Position numbers and translations under genes: made by a program. This document shows, piece after piece, positions 26,901 to 38,025 of a stretch of 64,000 bases of DNA (position 1 is the stretch's first letter; every line of letters starts with the position of its first letter). Location: assembly GCA_005019695.1 (NCBI GenBank), contig RXID01014436.1, positions 806,001 through 870,000 on the forward strand. The letters are read 5' to 3'. Source of the DNA: Trichopus zeylanicus subsp. travancoricus. Lineage: Eukaryota > Streptophyta > Magnoliopsida > Dioscoreales > Dioscoreaceae. The notes beneath the pieces are model-generated. The model was not told the DNA's origin and did no database searches. It saw nothing but the letters and a program-made list of their open reading frames with translations.

Positions 26901-28062
26901 GACCAGTATGATTGCTGGTGAGGGTGTAAGCAACATCCGCACTGTTGCAGCCTTCAATGCGCAGGACAAGATCCTTTCCCTCTTCCGGCATGAGCTCCGG
27001 ATTCCCCAGCTCCGCAGCCTTCACAGGAGCCAGACTGCTGGGCTTCTCTTTGGACTGGCTCAGCTCTCACTCTATGCATCTGAGGCACTCATCCTCTGGT
27101 ATGGAGCCCATCTCGTCCGTGTTGGTGCATCTACCTTCTCCAAGGTTGTCAAGGTCTTTGTCGTCCTAGTCATTACTGCCAATTCTGTTGCTGAGACTGT
27201 TAGCCTTGCTCCTGAGATCATCCGTGGTGGTGATTCCATTCGGTCTGTGTTCTCCATTCTCAACCGTGGAACTCGCATTGACCCTTGTGATCCAGATGCG
27301 GAGCCTGTGGAGTCAATACGTGGTGAGATTGAGCTCCGACATGTGGATTTCGCCTACCCATCACGTACTGAGGTCCAAATCTTCAAGGACCTTAACCTTC
27401 GCATTCGTGCTGGTCAGAGCCAAGCACTTGTTGGGGCAAGTGGATCTGGGAAGAGCTCGGTCATTGCACTCATTGAAAGATTTTATGATCCAATTGCTGG
27501 AAAGGTCATGATTGATGGTAAGGACATCAGAAGACTTCATTTGAAATCCCTTAGGCTCAAGATTGGGCTCGTGCAACAGGAGCCTGTGCTCTTTGCTGCC
27601 AGTATTTTCGAGAACATTGCCTATGGGAAGGATGGGGCAACAGAAGCAGAGGTGATTGAGGCAGCAAAGGCTGCAAATGTGCATGGTTTCGTTAGTGCAT
27701 TGCCTGATGGATACAAGACTGCTGTTGGAGAGCGTGGTGTGCAGCTATCAGGCGGGCAAAAGCAGAGGATTGCTATCGCAAGAGCCGTGCTGAAGGACCC
27801 AACCATTCTGCTCCTTGATGAGGCAACAAGTGCATTGGATGCAGAATCAGAAGCAGTACTGCAGGAGGCATTGGAGCGTTTAATGAGGGGCCGAACTACC
27901 ATTCTCGTGGCACACCGGCTTTCAACCATCCGGGGAGTCGACAACATAGGAGTGATACAAGACGGGCGGATTGTGGAACAAGGAAGCCACTCCGAGCTGG
28001 TAGCTCGGGGACCAGATGGTGCTTACTCCAAGCTGTTGCAGTTGCAACACCACCACATTTGA
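20976..28062 (+). CDS. ABCB19: ABCB19-like ABC transporter (MDR/PGP type), probable auxin exporter
   Basis: Full-size ABCB transporter of the plasma membrane; the ABCB19 group exports auxin in long-distance streams (family knowledge). Ten exons fit GT-AG: 20976-21233, 21320-21374, 21791-21966, 22041-22241, 23384-23643, 23749-24065, 24162-24385, 24592-25417, 25503-25744 and 26851-28062. They make 3771 nt and 1256 residues, close to the roughly 1250 of the family, with no break. The order is TMD1-NBD1-linker-TMD2-NBD2. NBD1 has Walker A GGSGSGKST near 401, LSGGQ near 505 and LLLDEAT near 527. NBD2 has GASGSGKSS near 1048, LSGGQ near 1152 and LLDEAT near 1174. The Ser/Arg-rich linker (about 580-620) resembles the region phosphorylated in plant ABCBs. 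The C terminus LLQLQHHHI is typical of ABCB19. ABCB1 is the main alternative, but I prefer ABCB19. Confidence 0.93.
26126..26144 (+). repeat. Microsatellite (TG)n in intron 9 of the ABCB19-like gene
   Basis: About nine TG dinucleotides inside the 1.1-kb intron 25745-26850. Confidence 0.8.
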
Positions 28063-29831
28063 GCCCTGACATATTCGCTACCTCTTAGAATGGAGTTGGG
28101 GGAGTTCATTTGACCAATGTGGGTTTTCTTTTGGGCGGTGGATGTAGATATCTGGAGGGGATGGTTCTTCAGCTTCTGTGTTGTGACAAGTTTAACCGGA
28201 CTTGGCTGGGCACCCCTTCTTTTTCCATGGGAGGGCAGAAAGAAGTGTTTGATGTATTATCCCGAATGTAACTTAATGTATCGAATCAGATTTTGGTTGG
28301 GTTGTTCTATTTGGTGGAGAAAATATTTAATCATTCCCTGTTCATGTTAATGGTGGGAAAGGAATCAATTGGATGAGTGAAGGTTCTTGATCATTTTTCA
28401 CCCATTTGACTCTTCAATCTTTTCAGAATATTTGCGACTTGAGGATCTTGCTCGTGATTTTAGAATATATTCTTTAATTTTCTTATTTGTGATGCTAACT
28501 CCAATTTCAGACGCATGAAATTGCTGCGAATAATATGCGATTGAAAATTTATTTATTTATTTATTTTTTTTTTTGTTCTTTTTGGACACTTTTCTTCTCC
28601 GTGAAAACAAGAAAGAATCTCTCATCCTAAGTTTTACCAAAGAATATATTAGGAGATTAAACTAATCAAATAATAAAATATGCATGTTCTTTTGCATCAT
28701 AGAATCTTTGATTTTAATAATTGTGCTCATCTAAAACCCCTATTGACGGGCAGCATGCAATTTTTTTTTTATAAAAAAAAAGGAAAAAAGAGCACCATGC
28801 ATCAGAGTGAAGCGAGGATTTCAATGCATTCACGTGCATCACTTTGCTCTTCCCCGTCAACCCATCAAACCTTCTTTTTATTTACCAAAAATTTTATCCA
28901 AAATAATCCGTGATTCTCAAATTCTTCCTCATTTTGTATGATATTGAGATATGATCATCAAAAACGAGCATCCAAAGTCCATAAGCTAATCACATTCATG
29001 TGGACATCATCTCAGATATATTTGTGGTCGGTGTTGAGTTGCTTCTCTCAATGCCAAGTACTCCTTCCACCGACTCTTTTGGAAAACTCTCATGGAAACT
29101 AAATTTAATTTAATGGCAAACAAAAAATTATACCAGTAACATCTTAAAGATTTAAAACTTCTTTACCAAAAAAACCCCGGATGTTGATGTTAAGGTCAGC
29201 AGTGAGTTACATTGTTCACATTTCATGAGATATATAAAAGGTTGAAAAATTTGAACTCTCCAAGTTGTCTGGACTGAAAAGAGTTACAAGCATTGCCATT
29301 CTAGGGTTTTATAAACCCTGTGAAACCTGCGGTTAGGCAGAGCCCACGGAATCATGGATTAAAGAAACTAACATATTGGCTGTCGATTAGATCAAGCTCA
29401 AGTTTCCAGCTACTCACTGATTCAGTTTCATCAATTTTTTACATTAACATGATCCTCCGAGGGATAGATATTATCGTGCTGAACTTCCAGAATGAGCATC
29501 AAGTTACCCAATTCGTATGCAATGCACTGCAATGCAACTTGAGGATTCTGAAATTTCTTCATATTTGGAACACATTGATTGCTGCTCTGCTTTTGTTATC
29601 GAGTAAACGTGCTAATGAAATCTCAGTATTCGAAGCTCAGTTTATGTTGAAGAGGGAGAAAGACAGAGAGAGATCGATGCCCAACAGTGTTATACTATTG
29701 AGGGAACAAAATATTAAAGATCCAACCAGAACATGGCCTGCAGAGTTATAACTGACGCTTACTGCAAAACTAAAAGCATTGACAGCATGGCGTATCCCTA
29801 GATTTGATTCTCTCTCTCCACAGAACACATC
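28063..29831. other. 3' UTR of the ABCB19-like gene and intergenic sequence
   Basis: The first 250 bases carry T- and G-rich UTR-like sequence with ATGTAACTTAATGTATCG near 28270 as a likely polyadenylation region. 28540-28580 has an ATTT repeat and a poly-T tract. An open frame at 29320-29751 has no recognisable domain and is not called. The rest is promoter-distal sequence of the PRE-type gene. Confidence 0.4.
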
Positions 29832-29897
29832 TATTTAAATCCAACTCCACCCCCATTTCTTGCTCCCATGCAACTTGTCTCCCTCTCTCTCTCTGTT
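29832..29897 (+). promoter_or_regulatory. TATA-like box and CT-rich initiator region of the PRE-type gene
   Basis: TATTTAAA lies at 29832-29839 and a (CT)n tract at about 29881-29896, roughly 180 and 120 bp upstream of the start codon at 30013. The arrangement is common in plant promoters. The function is inferred. Confidence 0.45.
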
Positions 29898-30012
29898 CTA
29901 GGTTCTCACTGAAATCTTCTTGCCATATAACACACACTATCTCTTCTTGTTCTCCATACTTGTTTCTTCTCCGTCACCATATATTGATAGCTTCGTGCTA
30001 AGCTTTCATAAG

Positions 30013-30388
30013 ATGTCTAGTAGGAGATCTCGCTCGAGGCAGCCATCGTCTTCCAGGATCACTGAGGACCAAATCATCGATCTCGTCTCCAAGTTGCAAG
30101 CTCAGCTTCCCGATTCTCGCTCTCGCAGCACTGATAGGGTAATGGCAAACTAGGGTTATGATTTATGAGTGAATTGCAAGTTTTTTCCTTTTGCTTTTCC
30201 TTCTCATACCAAATAATGTATGTTCTATCTTGTAGGTATCCGCGGCGAAGGTGTTGCAAGACACGTGCAACTATATAAGAAGCTTGCACCAGGAGGTGGA
30301 TGACCTGAGCGAGAGGCTATCGAAGCTGCTTGCAGAAAGGGAGATGAGCAGCGCGCAAGCGGCTCTTATTCGTAGTCTTCTTATGTAG
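30013..30388 (+). CDS. Atypical non-DNA-binding bHLH of the PRE/ILI family (PRE-type)
   Basis: Two exons, 30013-30138 (42 codons) and 30236-30388 (50 codons plus TAG), encode 92 residues. The protein starts MSSRRSRSRQPSSSRITEDQ, has the HLH segments IIDLVSKLQAQLP and VLQDTCNYIRSLHQEVDDL, and ends AALIRSLLM as PRE proteins do. The basic region lacks E-box contact residues. PRE proteins act by heterodimerising with inhibitory HLH proteins such as IBH1 and so promote cell elongation (family knowledge). The single intron sits at the position seen in the paralogue at 12014-12378, in the same phase. That paralogue lacks the extra basic/Ser-rich N-terminal residues and ends LLRS. This copy has EREMSSAQ in place of the usual TTDTNSPQ-like loop. 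Confidence 0.93.
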
Positions 30389-31189
30389 TTGCTGTGGCTT
30401 TCTTTTCTTTGCTATTTTTCTTCTTATGTAGTATCTGGTAGAATAAGTTAGAATGAACTCGGTTCGCTTTTTTGTATTTATGACTTGTTGATGTCATCAC
30501 CTGTGTAATGAAGTAATCGCTTATGAAGCAGGACATCAGATTTCAGTTTTAAATTTTCTTTCTTTTTTTCTTTAATGATCAGGGTTTCATGCATGAGGAG
30601 CTCTGTCGGAAAAGGCCAACACTGATCTACACAACTACAAATGTATTTTATCTTGTCAATGTTAACAAATAAAACATATTTTCTCCGATATTTCAAGAGG
30701 AATATAGAGGTAAAGTTGCAGATCTCTTGGGTATGGCTTTGATAATCAGCAAAAAAAAAAAAATTTACATTATCTTTATGTAGCTTGATGGAGGTGTATT
30801 TTGGTCTCCGGATTAACTTGGAAGTCAATACAGCTTCTTCCTTATTGAACTCGTCTGAGTTTTTTAAATATCTTTGTTCATTTGTAGACGCACTAACACA
30901 AAATAAAGTCAACAAAATTGTGTCAAATTGTATAGATCATGAATTAGATATAGACGCCGCAAATACTATGATTCATGGTTCCACACATGTTAAGCGAATG
31001 CTTAACTCTAACTCACCGAGTTTACTGGATTTTATTGGCTTAGCATTTCATCTAGTCAACATAATCAAATTACCCGTTGAACCAAGTTAATTTGGAACTC
31101 ACTATCGGGAGTAGAATAGTACTAATTAACTTTATTCTGTTCACAACCTCGATATATTAGATAATATTTTATCAGTTTCCTAAATGGAT
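30389..31189. other. 3' flank of the PRE-type gene and intergenic sequence
   Basis: The phrase TTCTTATGTAG occurs at the stop codon and again at about 30420, a small direct repeat. The open frames here are AT-biased and unrecognised. 31060-31180 is AT-rich. Confidence 0.35.
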
Positions 31190-32280
31190 AGTCAAAAGGC
31201 TAGATTAGATATGAGCTCGTTTTTTATGGAGGGATTCGGAGGAAGAGAAGAAATTGCATCGACAAGCTGGGAACTCATTTATACTGCTAAACAAAATGGT
31301 GATCTGGGGGTTCAGAACTCTTTGATCTTCAATCAAGCTCTCTTTCTAAAATGGTGGTGAAAATTTTTTCAAGAGAATGAAAACCCGTGGAGAAAGATGG
31401 TTTTAAACAACTATTACAAGGGGGACCTTCCTTCTTTACATCACAAAGAACCTAGAACCTACTCTTTGTTCTGAAGGGGGGTTATACAAGTGAAATATCA
31501 GTTCAAGACCAGTGCGGAGTATGCTGTATGTAATGGTCAGATAGTTTATTTTTGGAAAGACAGGTCGTTCAAAAGATTAAGTATTGAAATGTTATGTCCT
31601 TACTGCAGTTTGCAAAAAGTCTCTTAGTGACTATTATTGCCACAAGGATTCAAGGGACTCTGATTAAAAGAAAAGTCCCTTCGAAATCAGATCAACAAAA
31701 GCCACTCTTAGGAAGTTCCTCATCACTAAGTACCCTCAAAATTGTGATATCCTTGTCTGGAGATGGGGTAACTCTTTTTCCGTTAAATCTACTTATTACT
31801 TCCTTATGGACATATATGATCTCCTCCTTTTCTTTTAGTATTTGGAAACTGTCTTGTCCTCTCAAAATCAAAATTTTTTCGAGGTTTGTCTTTCAAAATA
31901 AAACTTTTATTATGGATAATTTGGAAAAAATAGTTTGGAAAGGCCACCTGCATCCTTAGGTTCTTTGTAATGAAGAACCTGAAAATGTAAATCATCTCTT
32001 CTGTTCTTGCTCCTTCACTCTACATATCTGATTTAAACTCTACTCACATCTGAAAACTGAACATGCCTCTATCTCTGTATTTGATCTCCGAACTAAATGG
32101 AGAGGAAAATTGAATACATGGGTTCTCAAAATTGGAGATATAGTTTTCCTAACTTTGCTGTGTGCATCTAAAAAGAGAGAAATCTCATAATTTTTCAGAA
32201 CAAACAGAAGAATTCCTCAATGATTAGCAACATGTGCTTTACTTTGAAAACCTGTTTGTATTCTTGTAATAAAAAACTAA
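31190..32280 (+). mobile_element. Decayed non-LTR (LINE/L1-like) retrotransposon, 3' part
   Basis: Interrupted plus-strand coding traces match the C-terminal part of plant LINE ORF2. After a GVQNSLIFNQALFLKWW stretch like that following the reverse transcriptase, there is SIWKLSCPLKIKIFSRFV and, near 31970, CNEEPENVNHLFCSCSF. That is the zinc-binding reverse-transcriptase-associated domain (zf-RVT, with Cys/His spacing kept). Several stops and frame changes interrupt it. The end near 32270 (GTAATAAAAAACTAAAAATT) may be the A-rich tail. The 5' part is absent, as usual for truncated LINEs. Confidence 0.75.
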
Positions 32281-32929
32281 AAATTAAATTGTCAGCTTCC
32301 ATTGATGAGATTGTTTCACATGGCTATTAGTTTCAATCTTTATTTGTTCAGCAGGTTCAGCCCCCAAAAGATACAGGGATAAATGTGTTACACCTCGTTA
32401 CCATCCATCACTGAACCAGTAATAGAATATGACAACATCTTATAACTATCATAACACAGGTAAAAAGAACATATAAATATATTATCTTTAATGGAATCAG
32501 AATAAGATTAAATAATATAGATACTGATAAACTAAACACAATTAGTCATGTTTATATCCGATAATTCTATTTAAAAAAAAACATACGATAATTAATCTCG
32601 TTGGCCCTTATGGATATTCTCCAATGTTACTCAACTATCTACTCCATTATCTAAAAACAAATAAATAACACGACATAAGTATGTCAATATTATAATATCA
32701 TGTTTGATTCATTAGTTTCACATTAAATATTAAATAAATTGAGTTTAATATATATATATATAATACAAAAGGACCATATCCCTAAACCATATCTCATGAG
32801 TTTAGGTTTTTAAGATAATTTGATATTCGGCCTATTATATTAATCAGATTTGATAACTTTTAAATTTCCTCTATAAATGATATCAGAACTTTAAGTTTGA
32901 AACTGTGTAAGCTCTTAATACCAAAATTA
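32281..32929. other. AT-rich intergenic sequence
   Basis: AT-rich DNA with an (AT)n run near 32750. 32700-32880 shares phrases with 33470-33610 (CATTAAATATTAAATAAATTGAGTTTAATATAT-type text, then TTTAGG and a GATATTCGGCCTA-like phrase). The 116-bp tandem array is therefore flanked by a longer imperfect direct repeat. Confidence 0.45.
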
Positions 32930-33400
32930 ACGTAATGATATAACTGAATTGAGTTGCATGTTAGTCTCTCTTAAAAAAATCAAAAAATTAAAATTAAAAT
33001 ATGTTAATATGGATCACACAGTGGAACTAGTTAAATAAAAAAATACCATGATAATACAATTGAGTCAAGTCGTATGTTAGTCTCTCTTTAAAAAAATTAA
33101 AAATTAAAACAAAAATTTATTAGTATGGATCATACGATGAAACTAATTAAGTAAAAAAGTATCATGATAATATAACTGAATTGAATAACATATTAGTCTC
33201 TCTTAAAAAAAATTAAAAATTAAGATAAAAATCTATTAATATAAGTCACACGATGAAACTGGTTAAATAAAAGAATACCATGATGATATGACTAAGTCAA
33301 ATCACATGTTAGTCTCTCTTTAAAAAATTCAAAAATCAAGATAAAAATTCGTTAGTATGGATCATACAGTAAAATTAATTAAGCAAAAAATATTTTAATT
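32930..33400. repeat. Tandem array of four units of about 116 bp
   Basis: The marker phrase TTAGTCTCTCTT recurs at 32961, 33076, 33193 and 33309, a spacing of 115-117 bp. Each unit contains AAAAATTAAAA, then GTTAGTATGGATCA-like, then ATACCATGATAATA-like sequence. Copies differ at many positions. No coding capacity. Confidence 0.85.
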
Positions 33401-34227
33401 AAAAGTGTTAAAATTAATTTATTCATATAACACATAAATGAAAATATTATTATAATGTCAGGGATGATCATTAATCTCACATCAAATATTGAATAAATAG
33501 AGTCCAATATATGAAGTGAAAAATATCTATATCCTATAAATTTAGACATTAAGGATAGTTTGAAATTCGACTCACTGTATTAATCCAATTTGACACTTTT
33601 TAGACTTCCCCAATATATTAACATACTCAGTAAGTAACCTCCAACCTTTATCACAATAAAATGTATATATATATAATCGTTTAAATATTATAGTAGGATT
33701 GTTGGATTTTAGGTTTAGGTGGGCCTAGATGGTTAAGGAGAATAAGTCAAAGAGCACTATTTTTTTTAAATAGGAAATAGACGTAGTTGATAAATAGAAA
33801 CAAAAAAAAAAAAGGAAAGTAGAATAACTAGGGTTTCTTTTGTTTATATAGAGGAATCACTAAAAGAGTTAGACAAGACTAGGAAGGAGATTTGGTATTA
33901 CAGTGGGATTAAAGGTAATATTGAGATAGACATTCTTCATTTGATTGAATTCTTCATTAAAAATCTTCTCCTTCATATTTATTAATTATGTTGATTATAT
34001 CATGGATAATTATAATATGAGTTTAAATTTATGATTTTATAAAATAATAAAAAATTACATTAATTGTTAGATTACTGTAGTTGAATTCGTACTGCAATTA
34101 AAAATTATTTTCATGTTGAAAATTGATGAAAAAAATTCTGGATTGAAGTTAGATAATAGATCTTAGGTATCACGCTGTAAATTCATATTTGGGTTGGGGT
34201 CCCTATGTAAATTTGCCATCTTCCTCA
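33401..34227. other. AT-rich sequence, possible LTR-like remnant
   Basis: 33690-34000 contains TGTTGGATTTTAGGTTTAGG, then TTTATATAGAGGAATCAC, then CTTCTCCTTCATATT, the sort of order seen in plant LTRs. No primer-binding site or matching second LTR was found. I list it only as a possibility. Confidence 0.25.
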
Positions 34228-34550
34228 CCGCGGAAACTCGTCGACGGCTAGAGCGAAGCGGAGCGGCGGCGGGAGGGCGGTGGCTGCGTGGGTCAGAGGT
34301 CGCTTAGGGTTGCGGCAGTGCGCGGTGCTGACGGCAACCGTGGCACCGAGCTGCACGCGGTCCTGCGGGGCTGCTGCCCGTGCAGGGATGGCGCCGTGGC
34401 AGGGGCCACACGGGTGGCAGCCGCACAGACAGCGGCCGTGCAGGGCGGCGGCTGCGTGGGTTAGCGACCGCATGAGAACGCGACTGTGGGGTGGCGGCGG
34501 CGACACGGGGACGGCAGGCGACGGCTGTGGCAGGGGAAGGGGTTAGAGTT
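34228..34550. other. Isolated GC-rich island with internal repeats
   Basis: About 320 bp of very GC-rich DNA sits in AT-rich surroundings. The phrase GGCTGCGTGGGT occurs near 34280 and again near 34448, and CCGTGCAGGG-like phrases recur. Both strands are open for some 90 codons, but the translations are Ala/Arg/Gly-rich composition artefacts. It resembles the GC-rich cassettes at 47988-48140 and 58950-59345 in composition, not in obvious sequence. Confidence 0.5.
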
Positions 34551-34956
34551 CGGATTAGGATTGGGATGGTGGTGTGTTGACAAAGAAGAATGGGATGGAT
34601 TTTGGTCTAGATTAGGTTTTGGATTTTGGTTTTGGTTCGGGTTGATGTAGACTTTGATTTGATTTAGTTAGTCATTTAATGAATTGAGCTAATCAAGTAA
34701 TTATCAAATTTGATTTACTTTTGAACTAAGTGGAATTAGACCTAATCCATTAAATAATTAGATCCGAATTGTGAGATCGATCTGGGATCTGGTTCAGATT
34801 GGGTTTTGAAATTATTACTAGTTTAATAGTTTAAATTGAATTATTAAGTTAAATGATTAATTTAAGGTATTTCTATAAAATAAAAAAATTTTAATTTTAT
34901 TATGACAGAGGGATTTTTTATGAAATATATATATATATATATATAAAATTTAAGGC

Positions 34957-35184
34957 ACCGTTTAGTTCGTAATTAAAATTAGTATCAGGATCAAAACTAG
35001 TGAACTATTTTTGTAAACTAATATCTTTTTATTAAAATTAATGCTACAATAATTTAAAATTTAAACTTTTATTTAATTTTTTATAATAATTTAATTTAAT
35101 AATAGTGTAAAATAAATAATATTAATTTTGTAAGAAAAAAATAATTTTGAAAAATATTGATCTTGATTTAAATCAAATAATATC
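34957..35184 (+). mobile_element. Short AT-rich MITE, copy 2 (same family as 18016-18251)
   Basis: It begins ACCGTTTAGTTCGTAATTAA, and its right end reverse-complements to a related TATTTGATTTAAATC. It aligns along its whole length with the reverse complement of 18016-18251. The two copies lie in opposite orientation about 17 kb apart. Confidence 0.65.
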
Positions 35185-36707
35185 TAAAATATTAGGTGGC
35201 TAAATGTAAAAGTGGAATAGTAAAAGAGTCAAATGGATCTGAATGCAAATCTAGTTAATCTGAGGGGTTTTTTGTGAAAATACTAAGTTGAAATTGATTT
35301 ATTTTAAACTGCTGTTAAGACTTGTTGGAACAATTTTTGCTTGTAGAATCTATAGTTGAGTTTAAAACATTAGAAATCAGCTCTTTTATATTTTTGTTTG
35401 ATTAAATATTTTTTTGAATGTTGTTAATATTTATCGAAAGTTCTATTCAGTTGTCGGTAATTATTTATTGATTGATTATTAAGATCACTCTAGTTCAAGG
35501 ACAGATAGGCCAGTACTACTGGACAATTTCCTTATGAAAATAATGAATCATTAGACGTGACAACTACTAGTTTCTAGGAGTATATGAGACGTATTAACTA
35601 TGGTGAGTGAACACCACTCACCACTCGTGGGAAGTGCAGATGAATATGACTCAAAAAATTTCGATAGTACGCCAACATCAAGATTGGAGGTTTTTCCAAG
35701 ACGGTTCAATTGCCATATATTTCTTATTGATTATACTGTTGGTGTTTCAATTGTTTAATTTGGTGGTTACTCAATTAATTAACTTCTGAGTTACTTGATT
35801 ACTTACTTTTTGGTTATTTTTCTTTGGGTTGTGTGTGTATGTGTATTATATTCCATTGTGATCAGGGTAGAGGTTATCCACTAAGTATGTCGATATACTT
35901 ATATACTATTATTTATTTATTTTCAGATGATAGAGTGAATAGTTGAGCCATTTTGGAGAATATTGACAAGGGCCCGCGGGATTAATTATTATTATATATT
36001 TTTTAAAAAATATAATTATAAAATGTAAACATGACTAATTGTGTCTGATTTATCAATATCACTAAATAATATTATTTAATCTTATTTTAGTTTAATTAAG
36101 AATCATATATTTACACATTCATTTTACCCGTATTGTTATAATGGTTAAAGGATAGTGATGGGTGATAACAAGACCTGATAAATGAACGAAGATGGTGTTA
36201 ATGTTCAAACCTGAACCCCTTTCTGTCTTTTTGTTGTACATTGATTGGTTGTTTTAACCTGGAGTTGATCTGTTTTTGGGAGACTATTTTGTATTCAAGT
36301 CTTTTTTGTGAGGGCACAACTTTATATTTTTAATTCCTTATCTTCAAGATAAGACTTATTAATGTTAAATCTCAGTTTGCTAAAAAAATTTAAATTATTA
36401 TTGCTTGAAATTTTTTTTGTTAATTGTAATAACACAGAACATTAGTTTGTGGTTTTACTCAATTTTTGTATACAAAAGACGTATCAGTTAGAAACTCTTG
36501 ATTACTTTCATGAGTATCTGTATATGATTCCTTGTTCAAAGAAGTTTGATTCTGATGCCCCAATACATTGGATGGTTTTTATAGCTCATGCATGTTAGAG
36601 CAGTTAGGGGTCTCCCATTACATCTCAAGTTTTGGAATTTTTTTGTTTGTCAAGTTCCTTGTACGACAGGAGCATGTTAGATTGTTGTATCATCTTGGAT
36701 ATCGCAT
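35185..36707. other. Intergenic sequence, no gene recognised
   Basis: AT-rich, with unremarkable open frames. 35440-35900 and 36160-36560 are less AT-biased. They may be old retroelement or gene remnants, but no protein family is readable. Confidence 0.3.
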
Positions 36708-36840
36708 GCTTCTGCTGTTTGCGAGAAGCCTGGTTGAGAGATGGCATCGTCTCGGGTGATCAGAGGGTTGGAACCTGGATGCTTCTCCTGTTTGCGAGAA
36801 GCCTGGTGGAGCGATGGCATCATCTCGGGTGACCAGGGTC
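36708..36840 (+). repeat. Direct duplication of a 73-bp unit
   Basis: GCTTCTGCTGTTTGCGAGAA at 36708 returns as GCTTCTCCTGTTTGCGAGAA at 36781. Both are followed by GCCTGGT(T/G)GAG(A/C)GATGGC, then ATC(G/A)TCTCGGGTGA. The second copy is cut after about 57 bp and runs into a poly-T tract (about 36844-36867). Confidence 0.85.
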
Positions 36841-36869
36841 TCTTCTTTTTTTTTTTTTTTTTTTTTTAT

Positions 36870-37265
36870 GAACTCCAAGTGGATATGCATCTACTCTAAG
36901 TTCAACATATTCATGCAATAAATTGGTTTATTTTAACATTTTGTTGTCAGCTTTTCTTTTTTTTTCCTTATACTCTCTGTATCCATATCCACATTCATTA
37001 ATGAAGAGTTCTTAGGTTCTGAACTTTCTCAAACAATGGGATGCCATTGAAGCCAGCAATACTCAAATTGCGTGCCTTCATAAAGATCATCTTTATTGCT
37101 CCAAGAGTAAGTTCTCTCCCACCATCAGCCCCAACTGGATATGCATCTGCTCTCAGGATACAAGCACACGGATTTATTATTATTAATATATATAAAAAAC
37201 ATTTTTTTTCCATTTTTGTTTTGTGGAGTATTGAAATGTTGCGGATTGAGCCGATGCCAAGCAAA
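36870..37265 (-). other. Exon-like remnant of an unrecognised gene, partly duplicated
   Basis: The minus strand from about 37160 to 36998 reads DAYPVGADGGRELTLGAIK, then KARNLSIAGFNGIPLFEKV, and stops after NLRTLH. It has normal amino-acid composition and a TAA stop, like a last exon. A second copy of its beginning (LRVDAYPLG) lies at about 36868-36900 on the same strand. I do not recognise the family. Confidence 0.3.
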
Positions 37266-38025
37266 TCTTGAAATTTTGGTAATTCGCGGTCATCAAAATG
37301 TACACACCAAACATTGATCGTGGATGATTGTACTGATATGTGAATAAGTTATGCGTTCAAAATCACTTTCAAATATGAGATCTCACGGGACTCACCGCCG
37401 TCTCTGATCGGACTCTGACTGGCTTCCCCAAACTCCGGCTCCATTTCCACACCTCAAACGAGCCATCTCACTTCCCACGATTTCTTGCTCACTTCCAAAA
37501 CGAAGCGGATTCGGGTTCACCCGAAATATTTTACATTTAAAACTTTACCCACCAAAACCCGTTTCAGCGAGATCACTTACACCTTCAGATTCATAGTTAG
37601 TAACCTCATCATCCTACGTTGACACCTCAACAACAAAAAAAAAATCAGTGGCTTCGACACCATGGAGCCAGACAACTAAACTAGCCTAATGGACAGTGTA
37701 TCGGGGTCCCTAGGTTGGCCATCCAACGTGCCATTTCTCAAAGAAAAAAAACAGCTTAAAACCTAAATCCTAATAGCAAAAGCCTGTAGATTAATGACAG
37801 AACAAGAAGGAAGTCTCTCCGTCTCCGGCGTTGGGACTCCGGCCGAACCCACACCGTCCTCTTTGCAATTCTTAGGGTCTTGTACTCTTGCATTAGGCCC
37901 TATTCTAAGCCCACCCCACTCAGCGCATGTTTCAGTCTTGGCCTTTAAGCCCAACTGCACAAGTTCGTACAAAAATTATTTAGTTATTATTATGGATAGA
38001 AAGCATTTTCTTTTTAAATCTATGT
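37266..38025. other. Intergenic sequence, no gene recognised
   Basis: 37380-37480 and 37790-37940 are moderately GC-rich and could be exon remnants. Neither gives a protein I recognise. Confidence 0.3.

Noticed and set aside
29320..29751. 143-codon plus-strand frame upstream of the PRE-type gene
   Set aside because: No domain, mixed composition, and no splice or promoter support.
32930..33400. CRISPR-like array
   Set aside because: Repeats of 116 bp have no constant short repeat plus unique spacer structure, and the genome is a plant. It is an ordinary tandem repeat.
33690..34000. Complete LTR retrotransposon
   Set aside because: LTR-like phrases occur, but no second LTR, primer-binding site, polypurine tract or coding domain was found.
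34225..34546. Open frames of about 90 codons on both strands in the GC island
   Set aside because: Same composition artefact, with no start context and no family resemblance.
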